From NCBI GenBank assembly GCA_009760855.2, contig WPIO01000056.1, positions 486,001 to 550,000 of the forward strand: a stretch of 64,000 nucleotides of DNA, in the 5' to 3' direction. Below the pieces are notes generated by a model. It made no database searches and was not told where the DNA came from. It saw only the letters and a program-made list of their open reading frames with translations. Below are positions 1 to 11,597 of this stretch, piece by piece. The translations under genes and the position numbers were made by a program. The stretch comes from Cristatella mucedo. Its lineage: Eukaryota; Bryozoa; Phylactolaemata; Cristatellidae. The first letter of the stretch is position 1; each line of letters opens with the position of its first letter.

Positions 1-628
1 CTGATCGACGATAAAACGAACTTAGTAGTTATTGGCAAACCAAGTGTCATTCAGAAACTAGAAAACCTAACGCTCAAAATCGGCTCTGCCACCATAGCTC
101 CTTATCTAGGTGCCTAGTGTTCCAAAATGACCTCTCGTTGGACGACCATATAAGCTCCACAGTTAAGTCTGCCTACATTCAGCTGCATAACCTTGCTAAA
201 ATTCGGGCTATCTGAGACGGAAATACTGCATTAAAAATTTATCCATTCATTTTTGACATCCCGTCTAAAATTCTGTAACTCGTGGCTTGCTGGTCTACTG
301 GTGTGTACAATCAGGCGCTTACAGTCTTTGCAAAACTCAGCAGCTACGCTTATCTGTCGCTAGCGTCTCAGTTGCCACACCACACGGTAGATTCACACTC
401 CTACAACAAGCAAGTGATGGAAAAGAAACACCTTTGTGTCCGAGAACAGCTGTGTGCTTGGGCACGACACACGACGGATCACGACCGTCCTCTCGTGCGC
501 TCGCATTCCCTCAGTGCCCTTTCTCTGCAGGCTGTAACACACCCTCAATCCAAACATAAACTAATAAACCAATAATCCTCTATAAACTATAAACTCAATC
601 ATCCATAAGCCCGTGAGAAACCGTAAAA

Positions 629-696
<68 letters not shown>

Positions 697-700
697 ACAA

Positions 701-731
<31 letters not shown>

Positions 732-1290
732 CAAACAAACACACACACACCAGACCTTGAATACCAATACTAGCTCCTAAACAAGACTATGCCTCTACTT
801 CAAGGTTCTGTCACTCACTTTTAGGTCACTTCATTCTCTGGCTCAGCCTTCCTAGCAGAACCTCCTCTCACTAGGTTAGTCATCGTAATACCCACTGTTC
901 TGAATCAAATCATTTGTCTATACCTCGTACGAATTGCAAATCCTGTCGAGATCGTGTCTTTAGTTTGTGTGCTCCCAAAGCCCGGAACTCACTTCCGACT
1001 GATGCGACGACATTCATCATCTGACACGACGACATTTAAAAACCAGATACAACGCACCTGTTTATCACAGGGTTTCCTTGTGATTTGTTCTTTGTTCGTG
1101 TGCTTAAGCTTAAGCTTGCACCGTGCATGCTACTACTAAAGATATGTTGCCACTAGGCATGTCGCATCTAACTATACGTCGCTATGTGGATATTGCCACT
1201 AACTATTTGTTCGTGCTTTCTTTAAAACACATCTTAAGAATCTAGATAGGTGCTAAATTCTCAGGAGATTAAAAAAACGGTACCAGCACT
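1..1290 (+). mobile_element. L2/CR1-type LINE (family A), degraded 3' half
   Basis: The first 270 bases match the end of the reverse-transcriptase frame of the better copies at 27,500 and 58,640. Bases 790-1,060 match the C-terminal part that reads around the words AFSSY and AWNSLP in other copies. The frame is destroyed by stops and indels. The piece between about 400 and 780, including a CA array, is not LINE sequence and was inserted or expanded inside it. No functional protein is encoded. The L2/CR1 assignment rests on the protein pattern seen in the better copies. Confidence 0.75.
629..752. repeat. (CA)n microsatellite
   Basis: An almost pure CA array with a few CAAA interruptions toward its right end. 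It sits inside the LINE relic. Frames across it are low complexity and not genes. Confidence 0.95.
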
Positions 1291-2269
1291 ATTATTCTTA
1301 TTATTTAAATCAAACGGGTGATAGTGTGCTGCGAGCTCGCTTCGTGCACGCGAAGTTAGCTCCGTCTTCAGTGCCGCTGGAACAAGCGCCGTGGCTTTCA
1401 AAAGAGCGGCTCTTCATTTCAGCGACAATTATCAGGCTCTCTTGCACCGGCACGCGTCGCCGGAGCCAAGTAGTTCTACCGGAGCTCTGGCGCCATCTCG
1501 ATCGAGGAGCCAACGAGCCCGGAAGTGACGCGCCGCTCGACACGCCGAAGTGCTCTTTCAACTACTTTCCGGTCATCTTGCACTTGCAACTGTTGAACAT
1601 AGTGTCACTGGGCGCACCTCCGATGCCGCAATTCATGGCCTGGTAAGTGAATTCAGCACCATTCCATTCAAAACGCGAGACCAGCGAGCGGCTGCTGCAC
1701 AGATCAAAGTGAGTCGGGTAGCCGTACTGATTGACGCTGCCATTCCTGCGAGCGTAGCCGCAATGGCGCGGCCGCTTCGCCGCAGTAACGCGAGAGCCTG
1801 TGTGGCACGTCTCGGAAAGCGGTGTGAGCCGTTTAAAGCGAAATTCGCCTGTCGGCCTTTGGCTGTTGTCGCGAAGCGTGCGTGAACCCACTCTGCTCGC
1901 TCGCGCGCAGCGGCACCTGCAGCCGGAGCTGACCGGTGCTGCTCGCTAGCGCGCGCCCGCGAGTCGCTGCTGCTGCCGCCGCCGCCGCCACTCACAGGCT
2001 TTGTCCACACCAAATTGAGCTAGAAGTAATGTGCGGGCACACGTTGGTGACCACGATGGTGATCGACTATCCGGCAGGCGGTGCCCTTCCCTGACCCGGC
2101 ACGTCGCCACCTGTGGACGAGCGTCGAAGAGACGGAAGTGACGCGCCTGTCTCGATTGGGCCGAGGGCAGAACCGCTCCTGAGAACCGTTTTGCTCAGCC
2201 TAGTCACACTGAGTGACGTAAATAGGAAATTAGTCTCCGCTCCTGCTTTCCTAGCAGCTAGCAGCTAAG

Positions 2270-2321
<52 letters not shown>

Positions 2322-4033
2322 GCCGCTTCCCTCTCGCGACTTTTCAGTCTCGCGACGACTGTCAGCGAGACGATAGTGATACCATTCGGCCTGCGAGCGT
2401 GTACATCGTGTACGCGATGTGCACGATGCAATTGTCGATAGACAAGCAACAAAGAATGCGAGATTTGAACATTTCTTTCGTCCATTTCGTCCATTTGTGC
2501 TCAACTGAGAATAAGCGGAAGAAGAGCTGCGACGTCGTCGTCTGTCCGCTCAGCTGGTCGCATGTTCCCCTCGGTAAACGATCTCGAACAGATGCACCCA
2601 GCTCGCGCCCACGGCGCAGCCTAATCGGTACCGCGCCTGGCCAGACCGCTACCGGCGGCGTGGCTTCGACGGAGCTGATGCTCCCGCTAGATGGCGCTCC
2701 ATTCAGCCCGCCCTCGGCTTCATCCGTTCGACAGCAGGACGACGCCGATCTCGCGATGGCCGCAAGGTTGCACGCGCGTACGCAGCCTCGCGCCGCCGCT
2801 AACGGAAAACGTGGTGAATCCTGCCTGCGATGTTCGAGAGCACGCGGCAGCAGCCATTTTGCGCCGAACGATCTTACCCGCAGTCGTCAGCTAGTAGCAG
2901 CGGCCGCACGCACTGCCACAGCTCGCTCCAAAGTGGGCGTGGCCATTGAAGAAGGCCTCGTTGGCGGCTGCCGAGAACTGGTTATTGGTCCAGGGGAACG
3001 AGACGCGGTTGTTGCTGCAGCCGCAACCACCGCCCCGCAAGCTGCCAAAATGCTCCTCGTCGACGCGCAAGGCTGGCCGTTGAAGAAGCCGTCCTTGCAC
3101 TTGTGCTGCGCCACGGAAGCTCCTTGATGAGTGCAGCAAATGGCGGCGCTCGCGAGTGGCCAAACGAAATGGCCGCGCTCGAAAGCCGCTCAGCCTCGGC
3201 CTCGGCTGGCGGTCGCGAGCGCGACATCCGAGGCCGCCGTCAGCCGCCTTTCGTCGGACCGACAGAGTGAGACGCTGGGGAGTGTCAGCTCAGAGTGCAG
3301 CGCTCTGGAGCGGGAAAGAGATCGGCCGTCGGTGGCTCGATGCGCCAGAGCTGCTGCACGGGACCTCGGGAGCATCGCGGAGCATCGCGAGCGAGTTGGG
3401 CGCCTCCAGTTGAAGAGACACGCCCACTCCAGACGACTTAATTATACTTATGAATCTGGTGCGAGAAGCGTGCGAGAGGAGCTCCTTCCAGAAAACCACA
3501 GACTACCGGCAGCCTATAACGAGCACCCGCAGATGGGAAACCGAACCTCAATGTTTGTAATATCTCCATCTTGGCTCATTTAGCAGCCTCGTTTTATAGA
3601 GACAGTAAAGCCTTATCAACTGTCGCCACCGCCTGCAGTTGGCAGAAATACAGAAAGGTACAGAAAAATATTGATGTTAATATTAAATATAATAATATTA
3701 TTATTAAATCTGTTGGCTATCGAATGCATTATAAATTTAGTATTACTAATATTTTTCAATATTAATATTAAAAATATTAATATTAATATTGAAAAATATT
3801 AATATTAAAATGTTTGCTATCGAATGTATACCGAAAGCCGCTTAGGTTTTGAGAGCGCCATTCGAAACTGTCCTGCGGCACACCCACGTAATCATTGTGG
3901 ATTGGTTGAGTTGCAGATGAATACCACTAAGTGAATGGATATCCTGGACTATCACTCCGCCGTGATAGCCCAGGAAGTAAGGTGACATCTCTTCATGAAT
4001 GATGTCGTCGGTTCAAATCGCGAAGTTATGTAA
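1291..4033. other. Intergenic, GC-rich, no gene recognised
   Basis: From 1,310 to 3,530 the sequence is GC- and CpG-rich with several overlapping open frames on both strands. None has a recognisable domain, so I call no gene. A (GA)n run lies at 2,272-2,318. From 3,680 to 3,815 it becomes AT-only, built from palindromic ATTAATATT-like units flanked by two copies of a GCTATCGAATG word. A CpG-island promoter or noncoding exon cannot be excluded. Confidence 0.5.
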
Positions 4034-5415
4034 TTCTTAATAATAATAATAATGCACTTGATAAAGCACCCTCAGAGAACTCAATCTCTCTCTAGGCGCT
4101 TTACATTTGCTGCAAATGGAAATGCAATTGAATGGTGAGTAAAATCATGCTTGAAAAACAAACAAAATGAATAACATGGTTAGGGGTGACATGCAAAGGG
4201 TCAGCATGCAAATGTGGTTAGTGGCAGCATGCACAGTGTCAGCACGCATAAGCACATCAAGGACGAATCACAGGGACCCACTAAATGCTGTCCTAAAAAG
4301 GTGTTTTTAAATTCTTTTTAAATGTGGTCAGGTCAGGGAATGTTCTGCCGCAAGTCAAGAGGGAGTTCCAGGCTTTGGGAGAATACGAGCTAAATGCACG
4401 GTCTCCAAAGAATTTGAGGTTTGTATGAGGTATTTTTAAACTGTTGGATTCCGAAAAGCAGGTGGTACGATGCGTGGCCTGGTGGGGGAGTAGATCTGAG
4501 AGACAGGCTGGAGCCAAAGAATGAAGGGACTAGCTGAAAGTGGGCAGACTTGACTGTGGAGCAGGTGTGTCGTCTAATGACGACCAGACTTCTTAAAGCG
4601 GCATTCAAGCCTGCGCTTTACACTGTGCATCTTTTGAAATTGTTCGTCAATTGAAAGGAATCTCTGCGACTCGGAACACGGACAGAATGTACACAAGCTT
4701 GTCGAGGGCACTCCTAAGTGTCATGCATCCGTGAAGGTATTTCGGTTGTCGGTCGAGTCTGAGTGCAGATCAAGACGACCTGCCTCGCATACGGATTTTA
4801 ACAGTCTGTCCTGATCAAAGCTTTGAAGTTGCGTCGCTGGACACACTCGACATTACCCTGTACGTGCAGCGGAGCAGTAGCAGTAAACGAGACCGAGCAC
4901 GTGATCCAAGGAGCTCAGCAGACAACAACAGAGTCAGTGGGGCGGACATCCTTAGTGATAACGAGATCGAGAAAATGGCCGCCGACGGGAATGGTATGAT
5001 TAACGTGTTGGGCAAAACCAAAGTTCTCCAGGCAGTCAAGAAGTGAGCGAACCCGGCTGCAGCCAGGGTTGTCAGCGTAAATGTTGGTCTCCTGCAATCA
5101 TTAACGATATGTGGCAAATAAATATTTTAGCGAGGAACTCCAAAAACTCTTCTATTAGCAGGTTTGCAATAGTGAGAGACGTTGTCTTTTATGATGACCT
5201 GATTGCAACTGATGCCAACGATGGCCCGTGCGAGAAACCGAATGTCTTACAGCCAAACGATTCCCAAACAACAATAGCAATGCCGCCGCCGACTTTATCA
5301 GATTGCATGTACTGAAAGAATGAGAATCCGCTTGGGTGGTCCTAGATGCACTGCCACCAGAGCAGGGCGTAATCCACGTCCCGGTAAGCAGAAATATTGC
5401 ATTGAAATATTGCAA
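4034..5415 (-). mobile_element. L2/CR1-type LINE (family A) relic with endonuclease part
   Basis: On the minus strand the 3' end starts after a short (TAA)n tract at 4,031-4,054, with the AGCGCC/GGCGCT hairpin tail, then the RT C-terminus (words GDRAFSSY and AWNSL, 4,293-4,517). Further upstream (4,815-5,415) the minus strand shows an APE-type endonuclease remnant: a GGGIAIVV word, an NIYADNPG word, and the typical end VGGHFLDLVITKD. The RT core between these is missing, so the copy is internally deleted. Stops and frameshifts are frequent. Confidence 0.75.
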
Positions 5416-5747
5416 ATACTGAAATATTGCATTTGCATTGAAATAAATGCATCTAGCTTCTCATGGACAGTCCGATCGCTGATAAGTAACCCCTTAATTG
5501 CAAGCGAGCAGACCTGTAACAGGCGGGATTTAAGGATATACCTTTACACAGATATACTCTCTACTTTTCTGTTTCTCCCTCCCACCCTTCCTCTCACTCT
5601 TTGTCGCCTTTCATGCCGTCTGTCTCCTCCTGCCCTCCGCCTGTCTCGCGTGCCCTCTCTCCAATTGGACCTTAATACGGTCGTCGGTCAACTTTTAACA
5701 AGATACTGAGGCATGGCAAGTGAGCTTAATAAAAAAATTGAATACAA

Positions 5748-5910
5748 TTCATTTTCACAGCGTCCTAAGAGAACTTAATCGCTATTCAGGCGCCTAACGT
5801 ATGCCACAGGGCTCGAGCCTACGACATCGCGGTCATCAAACACGTGCAGCCTTGACCTTGGTCGTTAAGGGCGATCGTGCTTAACACCGGGCCAAGCCAG
5901 CCCTGCAACT
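5748..5910 (-). mobile_element. tRNA-derived SINE with LINE-like tail
   Basis: Read on the minus strand it has a tRNA-like head with a B-box-like GGCTCGAGCC and ends in a GCGCC...AGAG..TTCTCT tail shared with the family A LINE. It resembles the SINE at 30,762. The A box is weaker. I infer mobilisation by the LINE through the common tail. Confidence 0.6.
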
Positions 5911-6832
5911 CCCACGACGAATGCTAATCGGCGCTCTATACTTGTTCCTAGGTTTGAAAGCTGAGCTTTCGACGGAGCGAATGCAGGCCGCGTGGAGGTT
6001 TCGTACTCACCCGCCAATGAGGGCCCGCCAGTATACTGGTTGCGACATCGCACCCTATACTAAGCGGGTCCTGCTTTTGAGTAGCACATCCGGAGCAAAG
6101 TAGCACATCCGGAGGAAGCTCGTGAACAGTCACAGCAAAGATAGCAGCGGAATACCGCTGAGAGTATCGCGAAGAAGTCACGGGGCGACGATTCACTCCG
6201 CTCTTAGAGTCGCTCGAGGCCGCTCTCTAGCGCAGGAGAGGCGTAATAGGAGCCAGACACGTTAAACCTTTGCCGGAAGTAAAGGGTCGAGCGTCACCCA
6301 GCTCCTTCAGCGCTTCGCAAGGCCGGCTAATTTGCTCAACTTGACAGCTTCGGCACTTCAACTTTGTCTAACGACAAAAAAGCCCTCGCGGCTGATTGCG
6401 TCTCGTTAAGTAGCCGACGTCACAACGGTACAGGCAGCCCGCTTCGGGTCGTCCTTTGGGTGACGGCGTCGCCGACACGCGTCGCGGCCTGCCGCGACGC
6501 GTGTCGGGGCCGCAGCCGCCAGTGCAAGCTTCCGGTCGGTCGAAGGGGGGGGGCTCTTTCCTTACCGACTGTCACCAGCACGATGAGAAGCGACGTGGCG
6601 AAGCGCATTTCCGCCAGAGTGCCGCAGCAATAGCAGTCGATCGCCACGGAGCAGGATCCGGTGGCTGGCTTCGCGACGCTACCTTAAGTACTGCCGCTGC
6701 TAGCGCTTGTCGCGCGACCCTCCCTCGAGCTCCCGCGAGATCCCGCGGGTTTACTCGGCGAGCCGAGCGCTGTGCGGCGTGCACCGTGAGCGGGGCTCGT
6801 CAATACAAGCGGACCGCAGAAAACGCGGTGAA

Positions 6833-7062
6833 TAAACGTGTGCGGCTCGGCGTTAAAGTGGATCTTAAAATAGGTAAGCGCGCGCGCGCGTGAGAGGGGA
6901 AAACTCTGAAAGAGCGACGAGCAGAAGACTTTTGAAGCGTTCATCTGCCAAAGCAAGCGCCTGCTGCCAAGCAACTCAAGGCGTGGGCAATGCCGAAGGC
7001 TGCTAATACGCAAATGGCCGCCGCCGGTGGCTTGGCGGCGGCGAGCTGCAAGTCGGCGTAAT
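6833..7062. repeat. Segment duplicated at 9,070-9,304
   Basis: The two segments share, in order: GTGCGGCT, TGGATCTTAAAA, a GCGCGCGTGAGAGG stretch, AGGCGTTCAT or its near equal, GCAACTCA, TGCTAAT, and the closing GAGCTGCAAGTCGGCG. The second copy lies immediately next to the truncated last exon of TNF-like locus A, so this first copy is probably displaced flank of that locus. Confidence 0.75.
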
Positions 7063-7141
7063 CAGCGTGCGCCATGCGCCATCTATCGGCTTCCGAGCTG
7101 CGGCGGCCAGAGCTGCCGAAGCTGACAGCAGCGAGGGGCAC

Positions 7142-7145
7142 TACT

Positions 7146-7184
<39 letters not shown>

Positions 7185-7186
7185 GT
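7142..7186. repeat. (CTA)n trinucleotide repeat
   Basis: About fourteen CTA units in a row with a small break at the start. The tyrosine or leucine runs seen in frames across it are artefacts. Confidence 0.95.
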
Positions 7187-7394
7187 CAAACAAAATGGCT
7201 CTCATTTGAGGAGAAAAAACGTGTGCCCAGAAGGCGCGCTGCCGTTTACATTTATTCAGCGGGTATCTATGAGAAATCGTCTGCTGCCACTGCAGAAGGG
7301 GAATGCTAGTGGCGTCAGTACCGGAATCCGGATAATAGTTAACAAATTAATTAAAAATTGATTAATTAAATTTAATTAATTTATTTATTTAATT

Positions 7395-8410
7395 AATTAA
7401 AAATTATTTGTTGTATATGCCTCATAGAACTCAATCTCTTTCTGTGCATTGTTCACATTTGCTGCAAAGAAAGCGCGATTGAATAGCTAGTGATATCATG
7501 CTCAATAAACGAGTATAACTTGGTTAGAGGTGACATGCATATGGTCAGCATGCACGTATGGTTAGTGGCAGCATGCACAGAGATAGCATGCATAAGCATA
7601 TGAAGGACAAATCATACGATCCCACTGAATGTGTTTGCTAAATAGATGGTTTTTAGCTTCTTTTTTCAATGTAGTTTAGTCAGGGGATGTCGTGACTCGA
7701 GTCTGAAGTGAATTCCAGGCTAAGGAAGCATACGAACTAAAGGCGCGTCTCCAAACGATTTGAGATTTTGTTCGAGGTATGGGTAAACAGGTAGATTTCG
7801 AAAAGCTGGTGGCACGATACTTAGCCTGGTGGGGGAGTAGATATAATAGGTAGGCTGGAGCCAAAAAATGAAGGGACCTAATAGTGAGTGCATAAGCTCG
7901 AAGTCGATGCGTTGCTTGACTAGGAGCTAATTGAGGTCGGCGAGAAGTGGTGTGATGGGGTAACTGCGACGCTCATGAAAGGCAAGCCCTAGCTGCAGAG
8001 CTGCGGAGTTTTGCATCAGCTGTGAGCGCCTGATTGTACAGGCTGGTAGACAAGCGAGCAGTGAGAGACGGGGTGTCACAAAAGCGTGGGCCAATTTAAA
8101 TATGGTATTCCTTTCTAAACAAGCCCAAATTTTATCAATATTACGTAGCTGAAAGTAGGCAGACTTGACTGCGAAGCTGATGTGTGGTTGTCTATTGAAA
8201 GATCACTTTGGAATAACACAGTTAGAGTGCGTGCAGTTTCAACAGGAGATATGTTGGCAGAGCTTACTTTGAACGTTTACCTTCTCAATTTGTGAATCGC
8301 ACTTGATTTGCTCATAACTAGTAAGTTGGTTTTATCGTCATTTAATTTAAGCAAGTTTACTGCCGTTCACGTGCGGACGTCATCAATATATGCAGCAAGG
8401 GAGTTGAAAA
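7395..8410 (-). mobile_element. L2/CR1-type LINE (family A), 3' half relic
   Basis: The minus strand carries the family A 3' untranslated region with its hairpin tail near 7,420, then the RT C-terminal words AFSSYASLAWNSL and LLPHQAKYRATSFS (7,676-7,864), and upstream a decayed RT thumb/fingers region up to about 8,410. Stops interrupt the frame throughout. It is a dead 5'-truncated copy. Confidence 0.75.
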
Positions 8411-8585
8411 ATTTTCCTATTTACCTCGAGCTCAACCTTTTACGCCTGTGACTTTCGCGTCACCGATCGCCACTTGGTTTTCAGGTGCTGGCTAGTTGTA
8501 GCCTACAGCTCTGACAACTGCGCCGCTCAGGTTTTCGCTCTCCGTTTGAGCTTCGCGCCGCCTGCATCCCCTGCCAGTCGCTCAA

Positions 8586-8905
<320 letters not shown>

Positions 8906-9723
8906 TCGTCGTCACATGCTGCATTGAACTAGCAAAGAAACTTCTCGCCTCGTCGCGCCGCGCCTCTCGAGAGGTGCACATTTGTCGACGACCCATGTGC
9001 TTACTCAGTGAACAAAGTGCCGTGAGCAAGACTCGTCATTGCAAGCGGAGCTCTGCAAACACGACGAATAAAAGGTGTGCGGCTGGGAGCTACATTGGAT
9101 CTTAAAAGACCTAAGCGCGCGCGTGAGAGGAAAAGAACAAGGGGGAGCAAGGCAGAGGCAACGACAGACCGAGCCTTGTGAGGCGTTCATTTTTTTAAGT
9201 TGGCGCCAGCTACCGAGCAACTCAGGGCGCGGACGATGCCAACGGCTGCTAATGCACAAACGGCCGCCGGTGGCTCGGCGGCGGCGGCGAGCTGCAAGTC
9301 GGCGTTCATGCCGAGACGTGACGTTCACGCCGAGACGCGACATTCACGCCGAGGACAGCGTCCTTCTTGAGGCGAACTTGCACGGTCGTTTGTATCGTCA
9401 GCACGTCGAGTGCCGTGCTCTCCACATCGCCCAGGATCCGCGCTGCTCCGCCTTTCGGGCCGCCGCAGTTCTCCCAGCACATGATGCTGTGCTTCGCAAT
9501 CACCGAGCGCGCGTTATTCTCGGTGGGCACGATCTTCGTGACTACACCCTTGTGCAGCGGTCCGGCTAGCTGAGCCTGTAATGGCGACAGCCGAACGTTG
9601 ACGCTGGCGGCTATATTATACGACTATAAGATACGGGCAGCAGTGGTTTCTGCGTCGCTTTCGTGGGTCGCCTAGGCACCGACTGGCGACGCTTCGCTCC
9701 TGCTGCTGCTGTATATCGGGACG

Positions 9724-9764
<41 letters not shown>

Positions 9765-9880
9765 ATGTATAACGCATGTATATATATATACATATATGTA
9801 TGTATTTATATGTATAACGATGCGATGTATAAAGGTACGATGCATAAGCATGTATAACATATATATATATGATGTATAAA
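9724..9880. repeat. (TA)n-rich tract in TNF-like intron
   Basis: TA and TATG units. A shorter equivalent lies at 49,917-50,010 in the other TNF-like copy, so the tract predates the duplication. Confidence 0.9.
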
Positions 9881-9929
9881 TGGACGACCCCTTTTGATGG
9901 CGTAATGAAATCGCTAGACTAGCTGCTCC

Positions 9930-10130
9930 CCACGGAAAATGCCAGAAATAAAAAAATTACTGGCTGATTTAGCAGCTTTTCTTGCGTAGCTGCAGAAGAA
10001 TGGTAAAGGCTATCACCGTCGCTTGCAGCTGCAATAAGGACTGCCAACCGTAGGATTCAAGCCCACGACCTCACTATCGAGCTCGTGAAGAGCAACCGCC
10101 TTACCTAGTGTGCCATCACGGCTCACAACT
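9930..10130 (-). mobile_element. tRNA-derived SINE in TNF-like intron
   Basis: Minus strand reads an A-box-like TGGCACACTAGGTAAGGC and a B-box-like GTGGGCTTGAATCC about 50 bases apart, as in tRNA-derived SINEs. The same insertion is at 50,040-50,245 in locus B, so it was present before the duplication. A relative lies at 63,500-63,700. Confidence 0.6.
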
Positions 10131-11259
10131 GATTCACAACTGATCACGGCTCACAACTGAAACGGTCTCCCACTTGCTGACATCGCATGGTTTCGGATAC
10201 GGCAGGCTGTCGCACAAATCTGTAAGCGAGAAGTGACCTTTGGTGATGCAGCAGAGCGAACCGAACGGCTGTTGCTGGACCTGGGTTAAGGAGGCAGCCA
10301 TCGGAGACTGCTGCAGGTGCTGCTGCAGTGACCCGGATGTGGCACAGCAGCTGCTTCCCAGCTCATTTGCAGCCGGAGGGACGCGCGATCGTCACAGCTC
10401 CCTGCGGCCGCTACGTGGGTCACCTTCGCGCCTACCTGCGGGTCTGTTGCTCAAGCACTGGTAGCCAAGCTGCGCTTGGGTTGTCGTCGTAGCCAGTGGC
10501 GTCGTCGTGGTTTCGGCCACTGCACTCTGCAATGGAAACCCGAGCCAAGGTTCGGCCTAAGGGTGAAGGCTGCTCGTCCCACCCAACCGACCGATACTCT
10601 CGAAGTCTGGACATTCGCACCGCTCCAAAGTCTGGATCGACTGGCGGAGGCAGAGCCACGGCCGCTGCGAATCGTCGACACATTCGAGGACTTGCGAGGC
10701 GGACTTTTGAGGCGAGCGATCACTGGGGAAGCGCTCAGGCTTCTGGACAGCGGCATCACCTTGAATCCCTCGTCCGTCCGCCTGACCCGCCGGTTGAAAG
10801 TGGGTTAAAGGGGGCGCGTGCGCCAGCGCCGAGGCGAGGGGCGGCGGCGTGCAGCAGGAGAGGTCGGGGGTCGTGCGAGCCGAAGTTTCGGCGGGCCTCA
10901 CCGAGCTGGGCGCAGTGGCAGCGGTGCTGAGCCCAACCAATAACAGCTCGCCGAGCAGCACGCCGGCCACTGCCGGCTGGACTGACGGCGAGGCAGTGGG
11001 TGGCGTCTTTCTTTGCAGCGACGAGAGGATCGGGCCAACGTCGCTGGCGTACCACATGACCAGCGCCATCGTGGCCACAGATATCGTCAGGCTCGCAAAG
11101 CTGATAACCCGCTCCAGGCGCCGACGAGGCCCATAGCTGCGACTGGACTTGTACGTCGTGGGCTGTGACGTGAGCAGCTCGGACAGGTACGACCCGCTGT
11201 CGGTATTGAGCGTCGTCATTGTGGAAGACATGGTCGCACCACCGCAAAGCCGAAGCATT

Positions 11260-11597
11260 GATGGTGTGTTTTTACCCTATATGACATTTTTATTTTATCA
11301 ACTCGCATCTTTTTCGCTTTTACAACATTTTTACTTTTTAAACTCGTTCTCGTTAACACTCGAACTCGTTTCAAAACTAAAAACGTTGTAAAATGAAAAA
11401 AGCGCTCGTTTCAAAAACAAAAACATCATATAGTGGTAAAAACACATCATCACACTCGTTCTCGTATCACTCGAACTCGTTAAAGTCTTTTAAGACTATA
11501 ATATATATTTTCAAAATCTTAAATATTATAGTAAAAAAAAAATTGTGTTGCAATTTTATTTTTATTTAAGCAAAATATTATTACCTTATATAGCAAG
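11260..11597 (+). repeat. Left terminal inverted repeat of Polinton 1
   Basis: Starts GATGGTGTGTTTTTACCC and matches the reverse complement of 24,760-25,092 with a few substitutions and short indels. It contains two internal GTGTTTTTACC-like words and several CGAACTCGTT/ACTCGTTCTCG words. The homology continues through the TATATAGCAA box to within two bases of the polymerase start codon. Confidence 0.95.

Larger units (their letters stand above)
5911..7394. other. Intergenic, GC-rich, no gene recognised
   Basis: A GC-rich stretch with many overlapping frames that lack recognisable domains. It contains part of a local duplication (6,833-7,062), a CTA-type microsatellite (7,142-7,186) and a palindromic AT-rich tract at 7,330-7,412 composed of TTAATTAA-like words. 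Confidence 0.5.
9306..11231 (-). pseudogene. TNF-superfamily ligand-like gene, decayed copy (locus A)
   Basis: This is a paralogue of the better copy at 49,417-52,672. Exon 1 (11,231 down to 10,902, 110 codons) encodes a short basic cytoplasmic part, one transmembrane segment around VISFASLTISVATMALV, and a stalk. It ends at a GTGAGG donor that is conserved in locus B. Exon 2 survives only as 10,280-10,161 (40 codons, ending KWETV): a deletion of roughly 290 bp relative to locus B removed the part with the GWYLIYSQ motif and its donor. The last exon (about 9,575-9,306) keeps the middle of the TNF homology domain but lacks the final AFGLVRL-type strand and runs into unrelated sequence. A secreted or membrane cytokine is therefore unlikely. 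Exon 1 alone could still be transcribed. Polinton 1 lies just upstream. Confidence 0.7.

Noticed and set aside
2399-3127. A 242-codon open frame in GC-rich DNA as a host gene
   Set aside because: Overlaps equally open frames on both strands, has no recognisable domain, and GC-rich sequence lacks stops by composition.
10557-10901. Continuation of the locus A frame past residue 110 as coding
   Set aside because: A GTGAGG donor at the same place and phase exists in both TNF-like copies, and the two sequences diverge after it as an intron would.
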